A stretch of 64,000 bases of DNA from Pedococcus bigeumensis (GCF_006438965.1 NZ_RCZM01000003.1:124001-188000), one strand, 5' to 3'. Positions 36,164 to 45,484 are shown, counted from the first letter of the stretch. Numbers and translations: made by a program. The notes: generated from the letters alone by a model not told the origin.

Positions 36164-37272
36164 GCGGGGACCTCCGGTCCGACGGGCGACAGTGGACTGG
36201 GCAGGACGACGTGCGCTTCTCGTCCCAGGGCGGCGAGGGCTTCGGTCGTGGTGAGGGCCAGGGGTATGCCGTCGGCGGACAGCCGACGTCGGTTCCGGTC
36301 TTCGAGCTCGCCGGGGACCAGGATCTCGTCCGCCCAGGCCGCGAGCGCGCCACCACGGGTCTGGTCTACGAGTGCTTCGATGCGGGCCGCGAACTCCGTC
36401 GGGTCGGACACGGCCGACACGTCGATGGTGATCAGGAGGTGCCCGGCGCCGCTGCGACGCTGCGGGTCGTAGGGGCCCGCGACGCCGTCGCCGAAGGCGC
36501 TCCCCGTCAGCACCCCCGCCAGCACGTCCATCATGAACGAGATGACGTACCCCTTGGGACCGGCCATCGGCAGGATCAGCCCGGCGATCGCGGCCGCCGG
36601 GTCGGTGGTGGGAGTCCCATCCGCAGCGGCGGCCCAGCCGTCAGGAATCTGCTCGCCGCGCTCGGCCGCGAGGTAGACCTTGCCGCGGGCTACCGCCGTG
36701 TTGGCCAGGTCCATGACGACCACCCCATGGCGACCTGCAGGGGCAGCGATGGACCAGGGGTTCGTGCCGATGCTCTTCACGGTGCCGCCCCACGGCGCCA
36801 TCGCGGGGCTGGCGTTCGTGACGAGCAGGGCGACGCAGCCCGCCTCGGCCGCCTGTCGGGTGAAGTAGGCCGCCGTTCCGAAGTGACCGGAGTTGCGGAC
36901 CGCGACCCCGCTGATCCCGTGGGTCCGGGCCCGCTCGATCCCCAGCTCGACCGCCCGCTGGGTGATCACCTGACCGATGCCGTGCTGCCCGTCGAGGACG
37001 ACCACGGCAGCGCTGTCCCGAGCCACCTCCGGGGCGGTGACCGCCTGCATCGCACCGGAGCGCAGCCGGGTGAGGTACCAGGGAAGCCGGAGCATCCCGT
37101 GCGAGGCGTGGCCCCACAGCTCCGCGGTGACCAGGGAGTCGGCCAGGAGCGCGGCGTCCGGTTCCGGGACCCCCTCGAGCAGCAGGAGACGGGTCGCGAA
37201 GTCCGCGAGGTCAGGCGCCGCGAAGATGGCACTACGAGGAGCGGCGGCTCCGGCGGCCTCGGACGGTGTCAC
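36160..37272 (-). CDS. Ldh_2-family malate/L-lactate/sulfolactate-type dehydrogenase
   Basis: A 370-residue member of the Ldh_2 (malate/L-lactate, ureidoglycolate, sulfolactate) dehydrogenase family. The start is GTG 37272, with GAGGAG 6 bases before it. It has the conserved catalytic His in LWGHASHGMLRLPWY, then GVAVRNSGHFGTAAYFT, TNPWSIAAPAG and GPKGYVISFMMDVLAGVLTGSAFG. Such enzymes oxidise 2-hydroxy acids with NAD(P). It leads the operon Ldh_2-ABM-decarboxylating dehydrogenase-cupin-aldehyde dehydrogenase and diverges from the GntR gene over a shared operator. Confidence 0.88.
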   Translation of the reverse strand: MTPSEAAGAAAPRSAIFAAPDLADFATRLLLLEGVPEPDAALLADSLVTAELWGHASHGMLRLPWYLTRLRSGAMQAVTAPEVARDSAAVVVLDGQHGIGQVITQRAVELGIERARTHGISGVAVRNSGHFGTAAYFTRQAAEAGCVALLVTNASPAMAPWGGTVKSIGTNPWSIAAPAGRHGVVVMDLANTAVARGKVYLAAERGEQIPDGWAAAADGTPTTDPAAAIAGLILPMAGPKGYVISFMMDVLAGVLTGSAFGDGVAGPYDPQRRSGAGHLLITIDVSAVSDPTEFAARIEALVDQTRGGALAAWADEILVPGELEDRNRRRLSADGIPLALTTTEALAALGREAHVVLPSPLSPVGPEVPA

Positions 37273-37319
37273 GTGGTGCTCCTCGCTCGGACTGTGCAAG
37301 ACTGGACGAAGGAAAGCAT

Positions 37320-37333
37320 ACTTGTATACAAGT
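37320..37333. promoter_or_regulatory. GntR operator ACTTGTATACAAGT
   Basis: A perfect 14-base palindrome, ACTTGTATACAAGT, stands in the 80-base gap between the divergent Ldh_2 operon and the GntR gene. FCD-type GntR proteins typically bind TTGTATACAA-like sequences, so this site should control both directions. A second CTTGCACA-like half site occurs at 37334-37340 on the reverse strand. Confidence 0.85.
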
Positions 37334-37352
37334 GTGCAAGATGGGAGACCAG

Positions 37353-38018
37353 ATGGTGGATCGTCCACGCCGGGCATCCGGCGGACAGCTCGTCTACGCC
37401 GAGCTGCGCCGGCAGATCCTCGACCTCGAGCTCAAGCCCGGGCAGCGGCTCTACGAGCCCGACCTGGCCAGCCGCATGCAGGTGAGCCGGACGCCGCTGC
37501 GCGAGGCGCTGCGCTTGCTGCTGGCCGAGGACCTCCTCGACCAGCTGCCGACCGGTGGGATGGTCGTGCGACAGCTGAGCGCGCGCGAGATCGAGGAGCT
37601 CTACTCGGTACGCGGCGCACTGGAGGGCCTGATGGCCGCCGAGGCCGCGACCCGGCTGGACGACGTGGGGGCGGCCACGTTGCGTCGGCTGGTGGACCGC
37701 AACGAGAAGCTCGTCGACCTACCGACCGACGCGATGAATGCAGGGCACGACTTCCACCTGGCCATCGCCGAGATCGCCGGGCACGAGTGGGCCTCCCGCC
37801 TGCACTCCCAGGTCGACGGGCAGATGGCGCGCTACCGCGCCTTCACCAACCAGTCCCAGGAACGTCGGACCGCCGCCCTGCGAGAGCACCAGGACATTCT
37901 CGACGCCCTGGTGGCCCGCGACCCGGCCCGCGCCCACGCCGTTGCGCAGGCGCACGTGCTTGCGGCACGTGACACCGCACTCAAGGCCATCTCCGACCGC
38001 CTCGAACAGTCCGGCTGA
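37353..38018 (+). CDS. GntR-family (FCD) transcriptional regulator
   Basis: A 221-residue regulator, start at ATG 37353 because GGGAG sits 5 bases upstream; ATG 37341 is an alternative. The winged helix (about 10-75) has VYAELRRQILDLELKPGQRL and RMQVSRTPLREALRLLLAED. The FCD ligand-binding domain has HDFHLAIAEIAGHEWASRLH, then EHQDILDALVARDPARAHAV, with the His and Asp residues for metal and acid binding. It probably senses the acid degraded by the divergent operon and releases the ACTTGTATACAAGT operator. Confidence 0.9.
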   Translation: MVDRPRRASGGQLVYAELRRQILDLELKPGQRLYEPDLASRMQVSRTPLREALRLLLAEDLLDQLPTGGMVVRQLSAREIEELYSVRGALEGLMAAEAATRLDDVGAATLRRLVDRNEKLVDLPTDAMNAGHDFHLAIAEIAGHEWASRLHSQVDGQMARYRAFTNQSQERRTAALREHQDILDALVARDPARAHAVAQAHVLAARDTALKAISDRLEQSG

Positions 38019-38117
38019 CGTCGCGCGACACCGGTCTGTGAGGCAGGTCAGGCGTCGGCAGGTCAGACGACCCAGGTCCCGCGGCCGGCACGGCCAGTTC
38101 TCCGGGCTCGGACGGCC

Positions 38118-38792
38118 TCAGCGAACCCGGTAGCGGCGTTCGGGCCTCCCGGCCGCGCCGTACTTCGGGCGCATCTCTGCCGTGCCGACCGAGACGAGGT
38201 GCTCGAGGTAGCGCCGGGTGCTGCTGCGCGACAGCCCGGTCGACTCGGCACACTCCGTCGCCGACAGACCGTCCTCGTCAGCTGCCTCGAGGGCCCGGAG
38301 CACCAAGTCAGTCGTCTCCGGGCTGATGCCCTTGGGCAAGCCGCCGACGACGCGCACCCCGCTCGCCCGGAACACCCGGTCGACGTCGTCCTGACCCGCC
38401 TCGGTGAGCTCGGCCAGCTCGGTCCGGTGAACGGCATACTCGCCGAGTCGTTGCTGGAGGGACTCGATCTCGAACGGTTTGACGAGGTACTGGAAAACAC
38501 CGCCCCGCAAGGCGGTTCGCAATGTCTCGAGGTCGCGCGCGGCACTGATCACGATGACGTCGACGTCCTCCCCAGGTCCCTCGCGCAGGCGGGCCAACAC
38601 CTCGAGGCCGGTCATGTCGGGGAGGTAGATGTCGAGCAGGAGCAGGTCGGGGCGGGTCGCCTCGACTGCCCGCAGCGCATCGTTGCCGGTGCTCGCGATG
38701 CCCGCGACCTCGAAGCCCTGCTGCCTCGCCACCACGCTGGAGTGCAGCCGGGCCACCATGAAGTCGTCGTCGACGACGAGCACCCTGATCAC
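38118..38792 (-). CDS. CitB/DcuR-type response regulator
   Basis: A 224-residue regulator: receiver domain with VVDDD, phospho-acceptor Asp in LLLLDIYLPDMTGLEVL and Lys in YLVKPFEIESL. The C-terminal helix-turn-helix LSATECAESTGLSRSSTRRY is of the CitB type. It pairs with the sensor kinase encoded next to it (38789-40399); the GTG start overlaps the kinase stop as GTGA. In related systems it activates di- or tricarboxylate transporters. The divergent tctCBA genes are therefore the likely target. Confidence 0.93.
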   Translation of the reverse strand: MIRVLVVDDDFMVARLHSSVVARQQGFEVAGIASTGNDALRAVEATRPDLLLLDIYLPDMTGLEVLARLREGPGEDVDVIVISAARDLETLRTALRGGVFQYLVKPFEIESLQQRLGEYAVHRTELAELTEAGQDDVDRVFRASGVRVVGGLPKGISPETTDLVLRALEAADEDGLSATECAESTGLSRSSTRRYLEHLVSVGTAEMRPKYGAAGRPERRYRVR

Positions 38793-40399
38793 GATGCCTC
38801 CTGGTGCACCAGCACCGGCAGGGTGGCCACGAAGACCGCTCCGTCGTCGTTGGTGACGACGATGTCGCCGCCGCGGTTGCGACAGATGAGCCGCACGATG
38901 GCCAGGCCGATGCCGCGCTCCTGGGCTGTGGTCGCCTTCGTGCTGAAGCCCCTCGTGAAGACCATCTCGCCAATGGTTGAGTCGACGCCGGGACCGCTGT
39001 CGTGGACTGTCACCCTGACCGCATCTCCGCCGTGCGAAAGGGCCACCCGCACCACGGGATCGGCACTGCCGGCGGCCGCGTCGAACGCGTTGTCGATCAG
39101 GTTGCCCATCACGGTGTTGACATCAGCCGCGAGCGCGTCGTCGAGGGGAGGCACGTTGCTCCTCTCGTCGACGACGAGGTCCACGCCCCGCTCTGTGGCC
39201 TGGCTCGCCTTGGCGATGAGAAGGGCCGCGACCGCAGGATCCTGGACGTGCTCGCCAACGCTGGTGCTCAGCGTGCTGGAGTCGTCGGTGATCTGCCGGA
39301 TGTAGTTGCGAACGCCGTCGTACTCCTCCAACGCGATCAAACCGCTGACGACGTGCATCCGGTTGCTGAACTCGTGGGCCTGCGCCCGCAAGGTGTCGGT
39401 GGTGCTCTTGGTCAGGTCCAGCTCGCGCTGGAGCGCGAGCATCTCGGTGCGGTCGCGCATGGTCGCGACCCAGCCGATGTGCCTGCCCCGACTGGTCACC
39501 GGCATCCGGTTCACCGTGAGCACCCGTCCGCGGACCGGCATCACATGGTCGGTCAGTTCCCCACCCTGGTCGAAGATCTGGGCAGCGCGACCGGTCGCGT
39601 CCACCTCCGAGAGCGTCCGACCTCCAGACGTGAGGGGTATGCCGAGCAGGTGTGCCGCTTCGTCGTTGACCATGGTGATCCGGTCGTCCAGGTCGACGGC
39701 GAGCACGCCCTCCTTGATCCCGTGCAGCAGCGCCTCCCGCTGCTCCACCAGACCGGCGATCTCGCGAGGCTCGAGTCCGAGGGTCTGCCGTTTGACCCGC
39801 CGGGCCAGCAGCAGCGACCCGACCACCCCGAGCAGGCTGGCGATGCCCAGGTAGGTCAGCAGGTTCGGCATCGCCTCGGCCAGGTTGTCCAACACGGAGG
39901 GATAGGCCCGTGCGACCGCGACCACGCCGTCGGTCTCCCGGGTGTCGAGGTTGATGATGGGAGCCATGGCGAACGCCGCTCCCGTGCCGTCTTGCGTCCC
40001 GACCCAGGCACGCCCCAAGAAGCCCTCAGTGTCCTGCAGGTAGACGGAACGGCTCGTGGGCACCGGATCGGTCGAGGCGATGACACGTCGGTCTTCCGTG
40101 GCCACGATCACCGTGGTTGACCCAGAGAACGAGCGGCCGGACTCGACCACCGACTGGGCCTGGCCGAGGAAGTCCTGTCCGCCAGACGCCGCTGCCTCCC
40201 GCACCCCAGCGGTCACCGCCAGGCGCTCCGCCACGGCCAGCGCCCGACGACCCTCGGTGTCACGAGCCCTCGCGTCGGACTGGGCCAGTGACACGGCTGC
40301 CACGCCCACGAGGACGACGCACACGATGGCGAGCTGCATCGCCAGCATGCGGCTGGCGAGCGTCCAGCGCCGCTGCCAGGGCCACCGCCGGCCTTCCAT
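38789..40399 (-). CDS. CitA/DcuS-type sensor histidine kinase
   Basis: A 536-residue kinase (ATG 40399; a GTG at 40420 is possible). A first helix (MLAMQLAIVCVVLVGVAAVS) is followed by a PAS-like periplasmic citrate-sensing domain of about 130 residues, a second helix (LTYLGIASLLGVVGSLLLA), a cytoplasmic PAS (GIKEGVLAVDLDDRITMVND), and the phospho-acceptor His in RAQAHEFSNRMHVVSG. The ATPase has NLIDNAFDAA and GIGLAIV. The family binds citrate, malate or fumarate directly. It diverges from tctC at a distance of 168 bases, and the regulator overlaps it. Confidence 0.92.
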   Translation of the reverse strand: MEGRRWPWQRRWTLASRMLAMQLAIVCVVLVGVAAVSLAQSDARARDTEGRRALAVAERLAVTAGVREAAASGGQDFLGQAQSVVESGRSFSGSTTVIVATEDRRVIASTDPVPTSRSVYLQDTEGFLGRAWVGTQDGTGAAFAMAPIINLDTRETDGVVAVARAYPSVLDNLAEAMPNLLTYLGIASLLGVVGSLLLARRVKRQTLGLEPREIAGLVEQREALLHGIKEGVLAVDLDDRITMVNDEAAHLLGIPLTSGGRTLSEVDATGRAAQIFDQGGELTDHVMPVRGRVLTVNRMPVTSRGRHIGWVATMRDRTEMLALQRELDLTKSTTDTLRAQAHEFSNRMHVVSGLIALEEYDGVRNYIRQITDDSSTLSTSVGEHVQDPAVAALLIAKASQATERGVDLVVDERSNVPPLDDALAADVNTVMGNLIDNAFDAAAGSADPVVRVALSHGGDAVRVTVHDSGPGVDSTIGEMVFTRGFSTKATTAQERGIGLAIVRLICRNRGGDIVVTNDDGAVFVATLPVLVHQEAS

Positions 40400-40567
40400 C
40401 CACCCGCGCCATCGAACGTCCACGGGTTGATTGTGGCTGGGGCGCCTCCGTCCGGCCAGCGCCCCGTGAGCACAAAGGACGAAACAGAGTTTGCGCACCT
40501 AACCGTGACACCGCGGCCAAGGCCGGGCACGGTGTGCTTCGAACCCCCTCAGACAAAGGAGTCTCCC

Positions 40568-41572
40568 GTGCGTGTACGGACCCCCATCAAGGTCGTGGCA
40601 GCCGCCACGGTCGCCGGTCTTGCCCTCAGCGCCTGTGGCGTGAGCGGCGACGACTCGTCAACAGGGACGAGCAGCTCCTCGGGCCCCGTCAAGGGCCTGC
40701 GGATCCTCGTGCCCAACTCACCCGGCAGCGGGTACGACACCACCGCTCGTCTCGCGGCCAAGGCCATGCAGGACGCCAAGCTCAGCGAGACGATCGAGGT
40801 CTTCAACTCGGCAGGCGCCGGCGGCACCGTCGGCCTGCAGCGCCTCGTCAACGAGAAGGGCCACGACGACATCCTCATGCAGATGGGGCTCGGGGTCGTG
40901 GGCGCCGTCTACACGAACAAGTCGAAGGCCACGCTTAACGACACCGTCCCGATCGCCAAGCTGATCGAGGAGTCGGAGGCGATCGTCGTGCCGAAGGGCT
41001 CCCCCTACGACACCCTCGACAAGCTCGTCGCGGCCTGGAAGGCCAACCCGGGCAAGGTTCCCGTGGGTGGCGCCTCCAACGCCGGTGGCCCCGACCATCT
41101 GACCCCGATGCTGCTCGCCAAGGCCGTGGGTATCACCCCGAAGGACGTCAACTACGTCGCCTACGACGGTGGTGGCGAGCTGCTCACCGGAGTCCTCGGC
41201 AAGAAGGTCGCCTTCGCGGCGACCGGCATCGGCGAGGTCGCCGAGCAGGCGAAGTCCGGCGACGTGAAGATCCTGGCCGTCACAAGTGCCAACCCGGTGG
41301 AGGGCGTGGACGCTCCCACCCTCAAGAGCCTCGGCGTCGACATGGAGTTCACCAACTGGCGCGGCATCGTCGGCCCTCCCGGACTCAGCGACGCCAAGGC
41401 CAAGGAGTACGTCGACCTGCTGACCAAGATGCACGGCACCGACCAGTGGAAGAAGACCTTGGCCGACCAGGGTTGGACGGACTCCTTCCAGACCGGCGAC
41501 GACTTCAAGACCTTCCTGACCGCGCAGAACGACAGCGTTGCCGGCGTTCTCAAGGAACTGGGACTGGCCTGA
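40568..41572 (+). CDS. tctC: Tripartite tricarboxylate transporter substrate-binding lipoprotein
   Basis: TctC-type binding protein (334 residues) from GTG 40568 with AAAGGAG upstream. The lipobox is Leu-Ser-Ala-Cys in [10 protein letters not shown], so it is tethered to the membrane. The mature domain begins [20 protein letters not shown], then [17 protein letters not shown] and [15 protein letters not shown], the Bug/TctC pattern for carboxylate binding. It starts the tctC-tctB-tctA-uspA-rraA operon divergent from the CitA-like kinase. The ligand is a di- or tricarboxylate, identity unknown. Confidence 0.93.
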   Translation: MRVRTPIKVVAAATVAGLALSACGVSGDDSSTGTSSSSGPVKGLRILVPNSPGSGYDTTARLAAKAMQDAKLSETIEVFNSAGAGGTVGLQRLVNEKGHDDILMQMGLGVVGAVYTNKSKATLNDTVPIAKLIEESEAIVVPKGSPYDTLDKLVAAWKANPGKVPVGGASNAGGPDHLTPMLLAKAVGITPKDVNYVAYDGGGELLTGVLGKKVAFAATGIGEVAEQAKSGDVKILAVTSANPVEGVDAPTLKSLGVDMEFTNWRGIVGPPGLSDAKAKEYVDLLTKMHGTDQWKKTLADQGWTDSFQTGDDFKTFLTAQNDSVAGVLKELGLA

Positions 41573-42078
41573 TGTCCAGCAGCCCGACTGCGGCAGAGAA
41601 GGGGGGCCGCTCCGAGTACGGGGTGGCCCTCCTCCTCCTGGGCCTCGGCGCGTGGGCGATCGTCGACGCACTAGGGGTGACCGACACCGCATCCCGTGGT
41701 CCCGTCAATGCGCGCACCGTCCCGATCGCGGTCGGGCTGCTGCTCATCCTCATGGCCGTCCTGCTCACCGTGGACCTGGTCCGCGGTGGGCGGGGCGAGG
41801 CCGAGGGCGGCGAGGACGTCGACCTCAGCCACGGCAGCGACTGGCGCACGATCGGCCTGCTCGTCGGCTCGTTCGCCGCCAACGCCCTGCTGATCGACTC
41901 GCTCGGCTGGCCGATCTCGGGGGCGATCCTGTTCTTCGGGACCACCTACGCACTCGGTGCGCGGCACTACGTCCGCATGGCCCTGATCTCGATCGTGCTC
42001 TCGGTGGGGTCCTGGTACCTCTTCTTCCTCGGCCTGGGCATCAAGCTCCCGGTCGGGCTGCTCAAGGGAATCCTCTGA
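41572..42078 (+). CDS. tctB: Tripartite tricarboxylate transporter small subunit TctB
   Basis: A 168-residue membrane protein with four helices ([40 protein letters not shown], then two more in the C-half) and a polar loop rich in Gly and Asp. The TctB family has the same size and layout and is the small membrane part of the symporter. Its ATG overlaps the tctC stop by one base (TGATG), and its own stop overlaps the tctA ATG similarly. Confidence 0.92.
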   Translation: MSSSPTAAEKGGRSEYGVALLLLGLGAWAIVDALGVTDTASRGPVNARTVPIAVGLLLILMAVLLTVDLVRGGRGEAEGGEDVDLSHGSDWRTIGLLVGSFAANALLIDSLGWPISGAILFFGTTYALGARHYVRMALISIVLSVGSWYLFFLGLGIKLPVGLLKGIL

Positions 42079-43646
42079 TGGACGGCATCAATGCTCTCAT
42101 CGACGGCTTCGGCACAGCCCTGACGCCGATCAACCTCCTCTACGCCGTCATCGGCGTGGTGCTCGGCACCGCCATCGGCGTGCTCCCCGGCATCGGCCCG
42201 GCGATGACCATCGCCCTGCTGCTGCCCCTCACCTTCACGCTCGAGCCCACCCAGGCGTTCATCATGTTCGCGGGGATCTACTACGGCGGCATGTACGGCG
42301 GGTCGACGACCTCGATCCTGCTCAACACGCCAGGTGAGAGCGCATCGGTCATCACAGCGATCGAGGGCAACCTGATGGCCAAGAAGGGAAGGGGTGCCGC
42401 CGCCCTGGCCACCGCGGCCATCGGGTCGTTCATCGCGGGCACCATCGGCACCCTCGCGCTGGCCCTGGTTGCCCCCCAGATCGTCAAGCTCGCGATCCAG
42501 CTCGGTTCGCCGGACTACTTCGCCATCATGATGTTGGCCTTCATCGCCGTGACCACCGTGCTGGGGTCGTCGAAGATCCGTGGTCTCGCCTCACTCGGCA
42601 TCGGACTGCTCATCGGCACCGTCGGCATCGACCCGACATCTGGCCAGCAGCGGCTCACGCTCGGCATCCCCCAGCTCGCCGACGGCATCGACGTCGTCGT
42701 GGTCGCGGTGGGCCTGTTCGCGGTCGGCGAGGCGCTCTGGATCGCCGCGCACCTGCGCCGCAACCCCGCCGAGATCATCCACGTCGACGGTGCCCGCATG
42801 AACCGCGAGGACTGGCGCCGCTCCTGGAAGCCCTGGCTGCGCGGCACCCTGATCGGCTTCCCCTTCGGTGCCATCCCCGCGGGTGGGGCGGAGATCCCCA
42901 CCTTCCTGTCGTACGCCATGGAGAAGAAGCTCACCAAGCACCCCGAGGAGTTCGGCCACGGAGCCATCGAGGGCGTGGCCGGCCCTGAGGCCACCAACAA
43001 CGCCTCGGCCGCCGGTGGCCTGGTGCCACTGCTGACCCTCGGCATCCCCACCACCGCGACCGCGGCGGTGATGCTCGGTGCGTTCCAGTCCTATGGCATC
43101 CAGCCTGGACCGCGCCTGCTGGACGAGCAGGCGGACCTGGTCTGGGGGCTGATCGCCTCGCTGTTCATCGGCAACGTGATCCTGCTCGCCCTGAACCTGC
43201 CCCTCGCCACGATCTGGGCCCGGCTGCTCAACATCCCCCGCCCGTACCTGTATGCCGGCATCCTCTTCTTCGCCAGCATCGGGGCCTACGCGGCCAACAC
43301 GTCGACGTTCGACCTGTGGCTGCTGCTGATCATCGGCGGGCTCGGGTTCTTCATGCGCCGCTTCGGCCTGCCTGTGGTCCCGGCCATCATCGCGATCATC
43401 CTCGGCCCGGTGGCCGAGGAGCAACTGCGACGCGCGTTGCAGATCAGCGACGGCGAGCTGTCCGGCCTGGTCAACACGCCGTTCTCCAAGGTGGTCTACG
43501 TCATCGTCGTCCTCCTGCTCGTCGTCCCCGTAGTCATCGACCGCGTGCAGTCGCGGCGCCGTGGCGGCGACCAGGGCGACCAGGGCGACGGCATCCAGGA
43601 CGCGCCCTCGCTCGGCCACCAGCACGCCAACCAGGAAGGGCAGTAG
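42078..43646 (+). CDS. tctA: Tripartite tricarboxylate transporter large permease TctA
   Basis: A 522-residue permease with about 11-12 helices. The TctA signatures are [40 protein letters not shown] and [20 protein letters not shown] with [17 protein letters not shown]. It uses an ion gradient to take up the acid delivered by TctC. The polar C-tail ([18 protein letters not shown]) is variable. The order TctC-TctB-TctA is typical. Confidence 0.96.
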   Translation: MDGINALIDGFGTALTPINLLYAVIGVVLGTAIGVLPGIGPAMTIALLLPLTFTLEPTQAFIMFAGIYYGGMYGGSTTSILLNTPGESASVITAIEGNLMAKKGRGAAALATAAIGSFIAGTIGTLALALVAPQIVKLAIQLGSPDYFAIMMLAFIAVTTVLGSSKIRGLASLGIGLLIGTVGIDPTSGQQRLTLGIPQLADGIDVVVVAVGLFAVGEALWIAAHLRRNPAEIIHVDGARMNREDWRRSWKPWLRGTLIGFPFGAIPAGGAEIPTFLSYAMEKKLTKHPEEFGHGAIEGVAGPEATNNASAAGGLVPLLTLGIPTTATAAVMLGAFQSYGIQPGPRLLDEQADLVWGLIASLFIGNVILLALNLPLATIWARLLNIPRPYLYAGILFFASIGAYAANTSTFDLWLLLIIGGLGFFMRRFGLPVVPAIIAIILGPVAEEQLRRALQISDGELSGLVNTPFSKVVYVIVVLLLVVPVVIDRVQSRRRGGDQGDQGDGIQDAPSLGHQHANQEGQ

Positions 43647-43648
43647 TC

Positions 43649-44047
43649 ATGGCCATCGTCGTGGGGTTCGTCCCCCGTCCGGAGGGTCACGCAGCCCTCG
43701 ACCGAGCCATCGAGGAGGCCAAGCTCCGGCGGGTGAGGCTGGTCGTCCTCAATGTGAGCCGAGGTGACGCCCTGGTCGACTCGAGGTTCGCGTCATCCTC
43801 CGACTGGGAGGCCGTCAAGGCCAAGCTCGAGGCGTCCGGGGTCGAGCACGAGGTCGCCCAGACCGTCGAGGCCCGCGACCCCGCCGACCAGCTGCTCCGC
43901 GTGGCCGAGGAGACGAACGCGGAGCTGATCGTCATCGGCCTTCGTCGTCGGACCCCGGTCGGCAAGCTGATCATGGGCAGCGCGGCCCAGACCGTGCTGC
44001 TCGACGCGGACGCCCCCGTGCTGGCGGTCAAGGCAGCGAGGGACTGA
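43649..44047 (+). CDS. Universal stress protein (UspA family) in the transporter operon
   Basis: A 132-residue single USP domain from ATG 43649, 2 bases after the tctA stop. It has an ATP-binding motif GLRRRTPVGKLIMGSAAQTV and begins AIVVGFVPRPEGHAALDRAI. In TeaD of Halomonas, a USP protein encoded in the transporter operon modulates uptake in response to ATP; a similar role is inferred here. Its stop overlaps the start of the RraA-like gene by one base. Confidence 0.88.
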   Translation: MAIVVGFVPRPEGHAALDRAIEEAKLRRVRLVVLNVSRGDALVDSRFASSSDWEAVKAKLEASGVEHEVAQTVEARDPADQLLRVAEETNAELIVIGLRRRTPVGKLIMGSAAQTVLLDADAPVLAVKAARD

Positions 44048-44520
44048 TGGGCGCGGTGTCCACCGCGGACCTCTACGACGAGCACGGCGACGACCTCCAG
44101 TCGTGCTCGGCGCAGTTCCGTCACTACGGTGCCGAGCGCTCGTTCGAGGGTGTCATCACCACCATCCGGTGCCACCGCGACAACGCGATGGTCAAGGCCA
44201 CCCTCACCGAACCCGGTGCCGGACGGGTCCTCGTGGTCGACGGGGGCGCGTCCCTGGAGTCGGCCCTGATGGGTGACCTCATCGCGGCCAGCGCGGTAAC
44301 CAACGGCTGGGAGGGTGTCGTCATCCACGGCGCCGTCCGCGACGTGACGGCGCTGCGCGACCTCCCGCTCGGCGTGCTCGCGCTCGGCTCCAACCCGCGC
44401 AAGAGCGCCAAGGACGGAGTGGGCGAGCGCGACGTGGTCGTCAGCTTCGGCGGCGTCGACTTCGCCCCGGGGCAGCGGCTGTTCGCCGACGAGGACGGCA
44501 TCCTCGTCACCCGAGCCTGA
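44047..44520 (+). CDS. RraA-family protein (HMG/CHA aldolase or oxaloacetate decarboxylase-like)
   Basis: A 157-residue protein of the RraA fold (AQFRHYGAERSFEGVITTIR, then VVDGGASLESALMGDLIAAS and GVVIHGAVRDVTALRDL). The Gly-Asp and Arg-Asp motifs match enzymes that cleave 4-hydroxy-4-methyl-2-oxoglutarate to pyruvates or decarboxylate oxaloacetate, as well as the RNase E regulator RraA. As last gene of a carboxylate-uptake operon, the aldolase/decarboxylase reading is favoured over RNA regulation. Confidence 0.8.
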   Translation: MGAVSTADLYDEHGDDLQSCSAQFRHYGAERSFEGVITTIRCHRDNAMVKATLTEPGAGRVLVVDGGASLESALMGDLIAASAVTNGWEGVVIHGAVRDVTALRDLPLGVLALGSNPRKSAKDGVGERDVVVSFGGVDFAPGQRLFADEDGILVTRA

Positions 44521-44574
44521 CGCCAGCGGGCCGCCCGCCCGCCGGCCGCCGGCTCGCCTGGCCACAACACCCTG

Positions 44575-44612
44575 GGGTATGCCGCGAGCGCACGTCCGCC
44601 CGCGGCATACCC
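44575..44612. repeat. Inverted pair of the GTATGCCG motif after rraA-like gene
   Basis: GGGTATGCCGCG at 44575-44586 pairs perfectly with CGCGGCATACCC at 44601-44612 around a 14-base loop. It lies 54 bases after the stop of the RraA-like gene, so it may end the tct operon. It also lies upstream of the IclR gene (44669). Confidence 0.85.
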
Positions 44613-44643
44613 GATGGTCGTGGCCGGAAAGCCGCGCCCGCGC

Positions 44644-44659
44644 GTCTCGCACCTGAGAC
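44644..44659. promoter_or_regulatory. Palindromic operator GTCTC-N6-GAGAC upstream of IclR gene
   Basis: GTCTC GCACCT GAGAC ends 9 bases before the GTG start of the IclR-type gene. The position suggests autoregulation. Arms and spacing are identical to the sites before hutH and before the M20-hutF-hutI operon. Confidence 0.7.
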
Positions 44660-44668
44660 ACTGGCGAG

Positions 44669-45430
44669 GTGGCCAACGCACCCGCCGCCCGGCACACCCT
44701 CCAGCTGCTGACCCTGCTCGCGCGGCACACCGAGCCGCTCCCGGCGGGGTCGATCGCGCGCGAGCTCGGACTGCCACGCTCGACGACCTACCACCTGCTG
44801 GCGGTGCTGAGGGACCACGGTTTCGTCACCCACCTCGAGGAGGAGCGGCGCTACGGCCTGGGCGTCGCGGCCTTCGAGCTGGGCTCGGCCTACCAGCGTC
44901 AGGCCCCGCTGCAGCGCATCGCCCGCCCACTGCTCGGCCGGCTGGTCGATACGACGACGCACAACGCCCACCTCGCCGTGCTGCACGGCCGCGACGTCCT
45001 CTACGTCATCGAGGAACGCGCACCCGGGCGGCCGCTGCTCGTCACCGACGTCGGAGTCCGCTTGCCCGCGACCCTGACCGCGAGCGGCCTGGCCATGCTG
45101 GCCCAGCTGCCGGCCGCCCAGGTCCGCGCACTGTTCCCGCACCGCGACACCCTCGTGCAGCGCGACGGTCACGGACCCACCTCCGTCAGCGAGCTGCGGC
45201 GCGAGCTCACCGAGGTGCGGACGCGCGGGTACGCGCTCGAGGACGACTCGGTCAGCGTCGGGCTGTCGTCGGTGGCGCGGGCGGTCCTCGACCACACCGG
45301 GCACCCCGTGGCCGGTGTGGCGCTGACCTTCCCGCGGGACGAGGTCGACGAGACCGAACGCAGTCGCCTCGTGGCCGCCGTGACGCGGGCTGCCGCCACG
45401 CTGTCGGCCCGGATCGGCGGGGTCCGCTGA
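44669..45430 (+). CDS. IclR-family regulator, candidate hut regulator
   Basis: A 253-residue IclR protein from GTG 44669. The N-terminal winged helix has PAARHTLQLLTLLARHTEPL and GLPRSTTYHLLAVLRDHGFV. The ligand-binding domain has AHLAVLHGRDVLYVIEERAP, TASGLAMLAQLPAAQV and GVALTFPRDEVDE. It stands after the tct operon, but the operator in its own promoter also occurs at the hut genes 12-16 kb away, so histidine control is proposed. Other options: it regulates the tct genes or itself only. Confidence 0.88.
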   Translation: MANAPAARHTLQLLTLLARHTEPLPAGSIARELGLPRSTTYHLLAVLRDHGFVTHLEEERRYGLGVAAFELGSAYQRQAPLQRIARPLLGRLVDTTTHNAHLAVLHGRDVLYVIEERAPGRPLLVTDVGVRLPATLTASGLAMLAQLPAAQVRALFPHRDTLVQRDGHGPTSVSELRRELTEVRTRGYALEDDSVSVGLSSVARAVLDHTGHPVAGVALTFPRDEVDETERSRLVAAVTRAAATLSARIGGVR

Positions 45431-45484
45431 CATCTGCCCCTCTCCTGCCACACTCGTCTGGGCCACAGCAGAGGGGGTGAAGCC

